The translations under genes and the position numbers were made by a program. A stretch of DNA of 64,000 bases, taken from NCBI GenBank assembly GCA_920105625.2, contig OV050031.1:95795676-95859675 (forward strand), read 5' to 3'. Under the pieces are notes generated by a model. The model saw nothing but the letters and a program-made list of their open reading frames with translations. It was not told where the DNA came from and ran no database searches. Below are positions 11,948-23,511 of this stretch, piece after piece (the first letter of the stretch is position 1; each line of letters begins with the position of its first letter). Origin of the DNA: Clusia tigrina. Its lineage: Eukaryota; Arthropoda; Insecta; Diptera; Clusiidae.

Positions 11948-13907
11948 ACGGTACGTCCTACACCTATCAAAGTTTGCAACATATAAATGCTTGTAACTTT
12001 TTACTGGAGCGTCATAAAACCTTGAAATTTAGTATCAATAAAGTACTCGAGCCGCTTGTCAATTTAAGCTATCGCTCAAAGCTATGCTACCCTTAAGTCC
12101 TAAATCAAACACTGATAAAACTTCAAATGGCCCTAACTTCTGTACGGTACGTCCTACACCTATCAAAGTTTGCAACATATAAATGCTTGTAACTTTTTAC
12201 TGGAGCGTCATAAAACCTTGAAATTTTGTAACAATAAAGTACTCGAGCCTCTTGTCAATTTAAGCTATTGCTCAAAGTTATGCTACCCTTAAGTCCCAAA
12301 TCAAACTCTGATAAAACTTCAAATGGCCCTAACTTCTGTACGGTACGTCCTACACCTATCAAAGTTTGCAACATATAAATGCTTGTAACTTTTTACTGGA
12401 GCGTCATAAAACCTTGAAATTTAGTATCAATAAAGTACTCGAGCCGCTTGTCAATTTAAGCTATCGCTCAAAGCTATGCTACCCTTAAGTCATAAATCAA
12501 ACACTGATAAAACTTCAAATGGCCCTAACTTCTGTACGGTACGTCCTACACCTATCAAAGTTTGCAACATATAAATGCTTGTAACTTTTTACTGGAGCGT
12601 CATAAAACCTTGAAATTTTGTAACAATAAAGTACTCGAGCCTCTTGTCAATTTAAGCTATTGCTCAAAGCTATGCTACCCTTGAATCCCAAATAAAACAC
12701 TGATAAAACTTCAAATGGCCCTAACTTCTATACGGTACGTCCTAAACCTATCAAAGTTTGCAACATACAAATGCTTGTAACTTTTTACTGGAGCGTCATA
12801 AAACCTTGAAATTTAGTATCAATAAAGTACTCGAGCCGCTTGTCATTTTAAGCTATTGCTCAAAGTTATTCTACCCTTAAGTCCCAAATCAAACTCTGAT
12901 AAAACTTCAAATGGCCCTAACTTCTGTACGGTACGTCTTACACCTATCAAAGTTTGCAACATATAAATGCTTGTAACTTTTTACTGGAGCGTCATAAAAC
13001 CTTGAAATTTAGTATCAATAAAGTACTCGAGCCGCTTGTCAATTTAAGCTATCGCTCAAAGCTATGCTACCCTTAAGTCCTAAATCAAACACTGATAAAA
13101 CTTCAAATGGCCCTAACTTCTGTACGGTACGTCCTACACCTATCAAAGTTTGCAACATATAAATGCTTGTAACTTTTTACTGGAGCGTCATAAAACCTTG
13201 AAATTTTGTAACAATAAAGTACTCGAGCCTCTTGTCAATTTAAGCTATTGCTCAAAGTTATGCTACCCTTAAGTCCCAAATCAAACTCTGATAAAACTTC
13301 AAATGGCCCTAACTTCTGTACGGTACGTCCTACACCTATCAAAGTTTGCAACATATAAATGCTTGTAACTTTTTACTGGAGCGTCATAAAACCTTGAAAT
13401 TTAGTATCAATAAAGTACTCGAGCCGCTTGTCAATTTAAGCTATCGCTCAAAGCTATGCTACCCTTAAGTCCTAAATCAAACACTGATAAAACTTCAAAT
13501 GGCCCTAACTTCTGTACGGTACGTCCTACACCTATCAAAGTTTGCAACATATAAATGCTTGTAACTTTTTACTGGAGCGTCATAAAACCTTGAAATTTTG
13601 TAACAATAAAGTACTCGAGCCTCTTGTCAATTTAAGCTATTGCTCAAAGCTATGCTACCCTTGAATCCCAAATAAAACACTGATAAAACTTCAAATGGCC
13701 CTAACTTCTATACGGTACGTCCTAAACCTATCAAAGTTTGCAACATACAAATGCTTGTAACTTTTTACTGGAGCGTCATAAAACCTTGAAATTTAGTATC
13801 AATAAAGTACTCGAGCCGCTTGTCATTTTAAGCTATCGCTCAAAGCTATGCTACCCTTAAGTCCTAAATCAAACACTGATAAAACTTCAAATGGCCCTAA
13901 CTTCTGT
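11948..13907 (+). repeat. Tandem 5-monomer duplication (2 x 980 bp) with chimeric junction
   Basis: The order A, B ('gttatgc'), A, B ('cttgaatcc'), A ('cctaaacc', 'gtcatttt') at 11948-12927 recurs at 12928-13907. 'cctaaacc' and 'gtcatttt' occur together at 12732 and 13712. The monomer at 12732 is class A in its first half but class B in its second ('attgctcaaagttattctacc'), so the junction lies inside it. The second-half variant 'gttattctacc' is otherwise seen at about 11495. Confidence 0.7.
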
Positions 13908-14299
13908 ACGGTACGTCCTACACCTATCAAAGTTTGCAACATATAAATGCTTGTAACTTTTTACTGGAGCGTCATAAAACCTTGAAATTTTGTAACAATA
14001 AAGTACTCGAGCCTCTTGTCAATTTAAGCTATTGCTCAAACCTATGCTACCCTTGAATCCCAAATAAAACACTGATAAAACTTCAAATGGCCCTAACTTC
14101 TATACGGTACGTCCTACACCTATCAAAGTTTGCAACATATAAATGCTTGTAACTTTTTACTGTAGCGTCATAAAACCTTGAAATTTTGTAACAATAAAGT
14201 ACTCGAGCCGCTTGTCAATTTAAGCTATCGCTCAAAGCTATGCTACCCTTAAGTCCCAAATCTAACACTGATAAAGCTTCAAATGGCCCTAACTTCTAT
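13908..14299 (+). repeat. Two monomers linking duplication and shared segment
   Basis: The first ends in 'cttgaatcc' and carries a private 'caaacctatgc'. The second is the 'ctgtagcg / aaatctaac' type, with a private 'gataaagcttc' near 14275. They follow the order of positions 8 and 9 of the 12-monomer HOR. Confidence 0.7.
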
Positions 14300-15867
14300 A
14301 CGGTACGTCCTACACCTATCAAAGTTTGCAACATATAAATGCTTGTAACTTTTTACTGGAGCGTCATAAAACCTTGAAATTTTGTAACAATAAAGCACTC
14401 GAGCCGCTTGTCAATTTAAGCTATCGCTCAAAGCTATGCTACCCTGGAATCCCAAATCAAACACTGATAAAACTTCAAATGGCCCTAACTTCTGTACGGT
14501 ACGTCCTACACCTATCAAAGTTTGCAACATACAAATGCTTGTAACTTTTTACTGGAGCGTCATAAAACCTTGAAATTTTGTATCAATAAAGTACTCGAGC
14601 CGCTTGTCAATTTAAGCTATCGCTCAAAGCTATGCTACCCTTGAGTCCAAAATCAAACACTGATAAAACTTCAAATGGCCCTAACTTATTTACGGTACGT
14701 CCTAAACCTATCAAAGTTTGCAACATACAAATGCCTGTAACTTTTTACTGGAGAGTAATAAAACCTTGAAATTTTGTAACAATAAAGCACTCGAGCCTCT
14801 TGTCAATTTAAGCTATTGCTCAAAGCTATGCTACCCTTGAATCGCAAATAAAACACTGATAAAACTTGAAATGGCCCTAAATTCTATACGGTAGGTCCTA
14901 CACCTATCAAAGTTTGCAAAATACAAATGCTTGTAACTTTTCACTGGAGCGTCATAAAACCTTGAAATTTTGTAACGATAAAGTACTCGAGCCTCTTGTC
15001 AATTTAAGCTATCGCTCAAAGCTATGCTACCCTTAAGTCCCAAATCTAACACTGATAAAACTTCAAATGGCCCTAACTTCTATACGGTACGTCCTACACC
15101 TATCAAAGTTTGCAACATATAAATGCTTGTAACTTTTTACTGGAGCGTCATAAAACCTTGAAATTTTGCAACAATAAAGCACTCGAGCCTCTTGTCAATT
15201 GAAGCTATCGCTCAAAGCTATGCTACCCTTGAGTCCCAAATCAATCACTGATAAAACTTCAAATGGCCCTAACTTCTATACGGTACGTCCTACACCTATC
15301 AAAGTTTGCAACATACAAATGCTTGTAACTTTTTACTGGAGCGTCATAAAACCTTGAAATTTTGTAACAATAAAGCACTCGAGCCTCTTGTCAATTTAAG
15401 CTATCGCTCAAAGCTATGCTACCCTTGAGTCCCAAATCAATCACTGATAAAACTTCAAATGGCCCTAACTTCTATACGGTACGTCCTACACCTATCAAAG
15501 TTTGCAACATACAAATGCTTGTAACTTTTTACTGGAGCGTCATAAAACCTTGAAATTTTGTAACAATAAAGCACTCGAGCCTCTTGTCAATTTAAGCTAT
15601 CGCTCAAAGCTATGCTACCCTTGAGTCCCAAATCAATCACTGATAAAACTTCAAATGGCCCTAACTTCTATACGGTACGTCCTATACCTATCAAAGTTTG
15701 CAACATATAAATGCTTGTAACTTTTTACTGTAGCGTCATAAAACCTTGAAATTTTGTAACAATAAAGTACTCGAGCCGCGTGTCAATTTAAGCTATCGCT
15801 CAAAGCTATGCTACCCTTGAGTCCCAAATCAAACACTGATAAAACTTCAAATGGCCCTAACTTCTGT
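14300..15867 (+). repeat. 8-monomer segment shared with 24688-26255 and 28608-30175
   Basis: Order of diagnostic variants: 'ctggaatc'; 'tgtatcaat' with 'cttgagtcc'; 'tatttacgg' with 'cctaaacc', 'gagagtaat' and 'gaatcgc'; 'ggtaggtcc' with 'tcactgg'; 'tttgcaacaataaag'; two 'caaatcaatc' monomers; 'ctgtagcg'. The same series appears 10388 bp and 14308 bp downstream (53 and 73 monomers). The two distant copies lie inside the 20-monomer unit, so this is an older or donor copy. Confidence 0.7.
15280..15671 (+). repeat. Two adjacent identical monomers
   Basis: Read base by base, 15280-15475 and 15476-15671 show no difference. Neighbouring monomers usually differ at several positions, so this suggests a very recent single-monomer duplication or local homogenisation. 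In the homologous segments, the corresponding pairs differ by single bases such as 'cacttgagcc'. Confidence 0.75.
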
Positions 15868-18800
15868 ACGGTACGTCCTACACCTATCAAAGTTTGCAAC
15901 ATATAAATGCTTGTAACTTTTTACTGGAGAGTAATAAAACCTTGAAATTTTGTAACAATAAAGCACTCGAGCCTCTTGTCAATTTAAACTATCGCTCAAA
16001 GCTATGCTACCGTTAAGTCCTAAATCAAACACTGATAAAACTTCAAATGGCCCTAACTTATGTACGGTACGTCCTACACCTATCAAAGTTTGCAACATAT
16101 AAATGCTTGCAACTTTTTACTGGAGCGTCATAAAACCTTGAAATTTTGTAACAATAAAGTACTCGAGCCTCTTGTCAATTTAAGCTATTGCTCAAAGTTA
16201 TGCTACCCTTAAGTCCCAAATCAAACTCTGATAAAACTTCAAATGGCCCTAACTTCTGTACGGTACGTCCTACACCTATCAAAGTTTGCAACATATAAAT
16301 GCTTGTAACTTTTTACTGGAGCGTCATAAAACCTTGAAATTTAGTATCAATAAAGTACTCGAGCCGCTTGTCAATTTAAGCTATCGCTCAAAGCTATGCT
16401 ACCCTTAAGTCCTAAATCAAACACTGATAAAACTTCAAATGGCCCTAACTTCTGTACGGTACGTCCTACACCTATCAAAGTTTGCAACATATAAATGCTT
16501 GTAACTTTTTACTGGAGCGTCATAAAACCTTGAAATTTAGTATCAATAAAGTACTCGAGCCGCTTGTCAATTTAAGCTATCGCTCAAAGCTATGCTACCC
16601 TTAAGTCCTAAATCAAACACTGATAAAACTTCAAATGGCCCTAACTTCTGTACGGTACGTCCTACACCTATCAAAGTTTGCAACATATAAATGCTTGTAA
16701 CTTTTTACTGGAGCGTCATAAAACCTTGAAATTTTGTAACAATAAAGTACTCGAGCCTCTTGTCAATTTAAGCTATTGCTCAAAGTTATGCTACCCTTAA
16801 GTCCCAAATCAAACTCTGATAAAACTTCAAATGGCCCTAACTTCTGTACGGTACGTCCTACACCTATCAAAGTTTGCAACATATAAATGCTTGTAACTTT
16901 TTACTGGAGCGTCATAAAACCTTGAAATTTAGTATCAATAAAGTACTTGAGCCGCTTGTCAATTTAAGCTATCGCTCAAAGCTATGCTACCCTTAAGTCC
17001 TAAATCAAACACTGATAAAACTTCAAATGGCCCTAACTTCTGTACGGTACGTCCTACACCTATCAAAGTTTGCAACATATAAATGCTTGTAACTTTTTAC
17101 TGGAGCGTCATAAAACCTTGAAATTTTGTAACAATAAAGTACTCGAGCCTCTTGTCAATTTAAGCTATTGCTCAAAGCTATGCTACCCTTGAATCCCAAA
17201 TAAAACACTGATAAAACTTCAAATGGCCCTAACTTCTATACGGTACGTCCTACACCTATCAAAGTTTGCAACATACAAATGCTTGTAACTTTTTACTGGA
17301 GCGTCATAAAACCTTGAAATTTTGTAACAATAAAGTACTCGAGCCTCTTGTCAATTTAAGCTATTGCTCAAAGCTATGCTACCCTTGAATCCCAAATAAA
17401 ACACTGATAAAACTTCAAATGGCCCTAACTTCTATACGGTACGTCCTACACCTATCAAAGTTTGCAACATACAAATGCTTGTAACTTTTTACTGGAGCGT
17501 CATAAAACCTTGAAATTTAGTATCAATAAAGTACTCGAGCCGCTTGTCAATTTAAGCTATCGCTCAAAGCTATGCTACCCTTAAGTCCTAAATCAAACAC
17601 TGATAAAACTTCAAATGGCCCTAACTTCTGTACGGTACGTCCTACACCTATCAAAGTTTGCAACATATAAATGCTTGTAACTTTTTACTGGAGCGTCATA
17701 AAACCTTGAAATTTTGTAACAATAAAGTACTCGAGCCTCTTGTCAATTTAAGCTGTTGCTCAAAGTTATGCTACCCTTAAGTCCCAAATCAAACTCTGAT
17801 AAAACTTCAAATGGCCCTAACTTCTGTACGGTACGTCCTACACCTATCAAAGTTTGCAACATATAAATGCTTGTAACTTTTTACTGGAGCGTCATAAAAC
17901 CTTGAAATTTAGTATCAATAAAGTACTCGAGCCGCTTGTCAATTTAAGCTATCGCTCAAAGCTATGCTACCCTTAAGTCCTAAATCAAACACTGATAAAA
18001 CTTCAAATGGCCCTAACTTCTGTACGGTACGTCCTACACCTATCAAAATTTGCAACATATAAATGCTTGTAACTTTTTACTGGAGCGTCATAAAACCTTG
18101 AAATTTTGTAACAATAAAGTACTCGAGCCTCTTGTCAATTTAAGCTATTGCTCAAAGCTATGCTACCCTTGAATCCCAAATAAAACACTGATAAAACTTC
18201 AAATGGCCCTAACTTCTATACGGTACGTCCTACACCTATCAAAGTTTGCAACATACAAATGCTTGTAACTTTTTACTGGAGCGTCATAAAACCTTGAAAT
18301 TTAGTATCAATAAAGTACTCGAGCCGCTTGTCAATTTAAGCTATCGCTCAAAGCTATGCTACCCTTAAGTCCTAAATCAAACACTGATAAAACTTCAAAT
18401 GGCCCTAACTTCTGTACGGTACGTCCTACACCTATCAAAGTTTGCAACATATAAATGCTTGTAACTTTTTACTGGAGCGTCATAAAACCTTGAAATTTTG
18501 TAACAATAAAGTACTCGAGCCTCTTGTCAATTTAAGCTATTGCTCAAAGCTATGCTACCCTTGAATCCCAAATAAAACACTGATAAAACTTCAAATGGCC
18601 CTAACTTCTATACGGTACGTCCTACACCTATCAAAGTTTGCAACATATAAATGCTTGTAACTTTTTACTGTAGCGTCATAAAACCTTGAAATTTTGTAAC
18701 AATAAAGTACTCGAGCCGCTTGTCAATTTAAGCTATCGCTCAAAGCTATGCTACCCTTAAGTCCCAAATCTAACACTGATAAAACTTCAAATGGCCCTAA

Positions 18801-19395
18801 CTTCTATACGGTACGTCCTACACCTATCAAAGTTTGCAACATATAAATGCTTGTAACTTTTTACTGGAGCGTCATAAAACCTTGAAATTTTGTAACAATA
18901 AAGCACTCGAGCCTCTTGTCAATTTAAGCTATTGCTCAAAGCTATGCTACCCTTGAATCCCAAATCAATCACTGATAAAACTTCAAATGGCCCTAACTTC
19001 TATACGGTACGTCCTACACCTATCAAAGTTTGCAACATACAAATGCTTGTAACTTTTTACTGGAGCGTCATAAAACCTTGAAATTTTGTAACAATAAAGT
19101 ACTCGAGCCTCTTGTCAATTTAAGCTATTGCTCAAAGCTATGCTACCCTTGAATCCCAAATAAAACACTGATAAAACTTCAAATGGCCCTAACTTCTATA
19201 CGGTACGTCCTACACCTATCAAAGTTTGCAACATACAAATGCTTGTAACTTTTTACTGGAGCGTCATAAAACCTTGAAATTTAGTATCAATAAAGTACTC
19301 GAGCCGCTTGTCAATTTAAGCTATCGCTCAAAGCTATGCTACCCTTAAGTCCTAAATCAAACACTGATAAAACTTCAAATGGCCCTAACTTCTGT
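15868..19395 (+). repeat. Mostly alternating class A/B monomers
   Basis: Eighteen monomers, mostly alternating class A and class B. Two class-A monomers are adjacent at 16260 and 16456, and two 'cttgaatcc' B monomers at 17044 and 17240, marking two breaks in the dimer rhythm. Private changes include 'gtacttgagcc' (about 16948), 'agctgttgc' (about 17754) and 'caaaatttgc' (about 18046). No strict higher-order period was seen by eye. Confidence 0.65.
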
Positions 19396-21355
19396 ACGGT
19401 ACGTCCTACACCTATCACAGTTTGCAACATATAAATGCTTGTAACTTTTTACTGGAGCGTCATAAAACCTTGAAATTTTGTAACAATAAAGTACTCGAGC
19501 CTCTTGTCAATTTAAGCTATTGCTCAAAGCTATGCTACCCTTGAATCCCAAATAAAACACTGATAAAACTTCAAATGGCCCTAACTTCTATACGGTACGT
19601 CCTACACCTATCAAAGTTTGCAACATACAAATGCTTGTAACTTTTTACTGGAGCGTCATAAAACCTTGAAATTTTGTATCAATAAAGTACTCGAGCCGCT
19701 TGTCAATTTAAGCTATCGCTCAAAGCTATGCTACCCTTAAGTCCTAAATCAAACACTGATAAAACTTCAAATGGCCCTAACTTCTGTACGGTACGTCCTA
19801 CACCTATCAAAGTTTGCAACATATAAATGCTTGTAACTTTTTACTGGAGCGTCATAAAACCTTGGAATTTTGTAACAATAAAGCACTCGAGCCTCCTGTC
19901 AATTTAAGCTATCGCTCAAAGCTATGCTACCCTTGAGTCCCAAATAAAACACTGATAAAACTTCAAATGGCCCTAACTTCTATACGGTACGTCCTACACC
20001 TATCAAAGTTTGCAACATACAAATGCTTGTAACTTTTTACTGGAGCGTCATAAAACCTTGAAATTTTGTAACAATAAAGCACTCGAGCCTCTTGTCAATT
20101 TAAGCTATCGCTCAAAGCTATGCTACCCTTGAGTCCCAAATCAATCACTGATAAAACTTCAAATGGCCCTAACTTCTATACGGTACGTCCTACACCTATC
20201 AAAGTTTGCAACATACAAATGCTTGTAACTTTTTACTGGAGCGTCATAAAACCTTGAAATTTTGTAACAATAAAGCACTCGAGCCGCTTGTCAATTTAAG
20301 CTATCGCTCAAAGCTATGCTACCCTGGAATCCCAAATCAAACACTGATAAAACTTCAAATGGCCCTAACTTCTGTACGGTACGTCCTACACCTATCAAAG
20401 TTTGCAACATACAAATGCTTGTAACTTTTTACTGGAGCGTCATAAAACCTTGAAATTTTGTAACAATAAAGTACTCGAGCCTCTTGTCAATTTAAGCTAT
20501 TGCTCAAAGTTATGCTACCCTTAAGTCCCAAATCAAACTCTGATAAAACTTCAAATGGCCCTAACTTCTGTACGGTACGTCCTACACCTATCAAAGTTTG
20601 CAACATATAAATGCTTGTAACTTTTTACTGGAGCGTCATAAAACCTTGAAATTTAGTATCAATAAAGTACTCGAGCCGCTTGTCAATTTAAGCTATCGCT
20701 CAAAGCTATGCTACCGTTAAGTCCTAAATCAAACACTGATAAAACTTCAAATGGCCCTAACTTCTGTACGGTACGTCCTACACCTATCAAAGTTTGCAAC
20801 ATATAAATGCTTGCAACTTTTTACTGGAGCGTCATAAAACCTTGAAATTTTGTAACAATAAAGTACTCGAGCCTCTTGTCAATTTAAGCTATTGCTCAAA
20901 GTTATGCTACCCTTAAGTCCCAAATCAAACTCTGATAAAACTTCAAATGGCCCTAACTTCTGTACGGTACGTCCTACACCTATCAAAGTTTGCAACATAT
21001 AAATGCTTGTAACTTTTTACTGGAGCGTCATAAAACCTTGAAATTTTGTAACAATAAAGTACTCGAGCCTCTTGTCAATTTAAGCTATTGCTCAAAGTTA
21101 TGCTACCCTTAAGTCCCAAATCAAACTCTGATAAAACTTCAAATGGCCCTAACTTCTGTACGGTACGTCCTACACCTATCAAAGTTTGCAACATATAAAT
21201 GCTTGTAACTTTTTACTGGAGCGTCATAAAACCTTGAAATTTAGTATCAATAAAGTACTCGAGCCGCTTGTCAATTTAAGCTATCGCTCAAAGCTATGCT
21301 ACCCTTAAGTCCTAAATCAAACACTGATAAAACTTCAAATGGCCCTAACTTCTGT
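19396..21355 (+). repeat. 10-monomer duplication unit, copy 1 (1960 bp)
   Basis: Begins with the 'cctatcacag' monomer and includes a monomer with the rare pair 'ccttggaat' and 'cctcctgtc' (about 19860-19900). These rare variants recur exactly 1960 bp downstream. The order continues with 'ctggaatc', B, A 'accgtt', B 'gcttgcaac', B and A. Confidence 0.85.
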
Positions 21356-23315
21356 ACGGTACGTCCTACACCTATCACAGTTTGCAACATATAAATGCTT
21401 GTAACTTTTTACTGGAGCGTCATAAAACCTTGAAATTTTGTAACAATAAAGTACTCGAGCCTCTTGTCAATTTAAGCTATTGCTCAAAGCTATGCTACCC
21501 TTGAATCCCAAATAAAACACTGATAAAACTTCAAATGGCCCTAACTTCTATACGGTACGTCCTACACCTATCAAAGTTTGCAACATACAAATGCTTGTAA
21601 CTTTTTACTGGAGCGTCATAAAACCTTGAAATTTTGTATCAATAAAGTACTCGAGCCGCTTGTCAATTTAAGCTATCGCTCAAAGCTATGCTACCCTTAA
21701 GTCCTAAATCAAACACTGATAAAACTTCAAATGGCCCTAACTTCTGTACGGTACGTCCTACACCTATCAAAGTTTGCAACATATAAATGCTTGTAACTTT
21801 TTACTGGAGCGTCATAAAACCTTGGAATTTTGTAACAATAAAGCACTCGAGCCTCCTGTCAATTTAAGCTATCGCTCAAAGCTATGCTACCCTTGAGTCC
21901 CAAATAAAACACTGATAAAACTTCAAATGGCCCTAACTTCTATACGGTACGTCCTACACCTATCAATGTTTGCAACATACAAATGCTTGTAACTTTTTAC
22001 TGGAGCGTCATAAAACCTTGAAATTTTGTAACAATAAAGCACTCGAGCCTCTTGTCAATTTAAGCTATCGCTCAAAGCTATGCTACCCTTGAGTCCCAAA
22101 TCAATCACTGATAAAACTTCAAATGGCCCTAACTTCTATACGGTACGTCCTACACCTATCAAAGTTTGCAACATACAAATGCTTGTAACTTTTTACTGGA
22201 GCGTCATAAAACCTTGAAATTTTGTAACAATAAAGCACTCGAGCCCCTTGTCAATTTAAGCTATCGCTCAAAGCTATGCTACCCTGGAATCCCAAATCAA
22301 ACACTGATAAAACTTCAAATGGCCCTAACTTCTGTACGGTACGTCCTACACCTATCAAAGTTTGCAACATACAAATGCTTGTAACTTTTTACTGGAGCGT
22401 CATAAAACCTTGAAATTTTGTAACAATAAAGTACTCGAGCCTCTTGTCAATTTAAGCTATTGCTCAAAGTTATGCTACCCTTAAGTCCCAAATCAAACTC
22501 TGATAAAACTTCAAATGGCCCTAACTTCTGTGCGGTACGTCCTACACCTATCAAAGTTTGCAACATATAAATGCTTGTAACTTTTTACTGGAGCGTCATA
22601 AAACCTTGAAATTTAGTATCAATAAAGTACTCGAGCCGCTTGTCAATTTAAGCTATCGCTCAAAGCTATGCTACCGTTAAGTCCTAAATCAAACACTGAT
22701 AAAACTTCAAATGGCCCTAACTTCTGTACGGTACGTCCTACACCTATCAAAGTTTGCAACATATAAATGCTTGCAACTTTTTACTGGAGCGTCATAAAAC
22801 CTTGAAATTTTGTAACAATAAAGTACTCGAGCCTCTTGTCAATTTAAGCTATTGCTCAAAGTTATGCTACCCTTAAGTCCCAAATCAAACTCTGATAAAA
22901 CTTCAAATGGCCCTAACTTCTGTACGGTACGTCCTACACCTATCAAAGTTTGCAACATATAAATGCTTGTAACTTTTTACTGGAGCGTCATAAAACCTTG
23001 AAATTTTGTAACAATAAAGTACTCGAGCCTCTTGTCAATTTAAGCTATTGCTCAAAGTTATGCTACCCTTAAGTCCCAAATCAAACTCTGATAAAACTTC
23101 AAATGGCCCTAACTTCTGTACGGTACGTCCTACACCTATCAAAGTTTGCAACATACAAATGCTTGTAACTTTTTACTGGAGCGTCATAAAACCTTGAAAT
23201 TTAGTATCAATAAAGTACTCGAGCCGCTTGTCAATTTAAGCTATCGCTCAAAGCTATGCTACCCTTAAGTCCTAAATCAAACACTGATAAAACTTCAAAT
23301 GGCCCTAACTTCTGT
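21356..23315 (+). repeat. 10-monomer duplication unit, copy 2 (1960 bp)
   Basis: Monomer-by-monomer match to 19396-21355. The rare 'cctatcacag', 'ccttggaat' and 'cctcctgtc' variants are retained. Differences include 'caatgtttgc' near 21965 (copy 1 has 'caaagtttgc'), 'gagcccc' for 'gagccgc' in the 'ctggaatc' monomer, and a private 'tgtgcgg' near 22530. Tandem and in the same orientation. Confidence 0.85.
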
Positions 23316-23511
23316 ACGGTACGTCCTACACCTATCAAAGTTTGCAACATATAAATGCTTGTAACTTTTTACTGGAGCGTCATAAAACCTTGAAATTTTG
23401 TAACAATAAAGTACTCGAGCCTCTTGTCAATTTAAGCTATTGCTCAAAGCTATGCTACCCTTGAATCCCAAATAAAACACTGATAAAACTTCAAATGGCC
23501 CTAACTTCTAT
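23316..23511 (+). repeat. Single linking monomer
   Basis: One class B monomer ('cttgaatcc', 'aaataaaac') between the 10-monomer pair and the 20-monomer pair. It has no private variants that would assign it to either unit. Confidence 0.6.
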
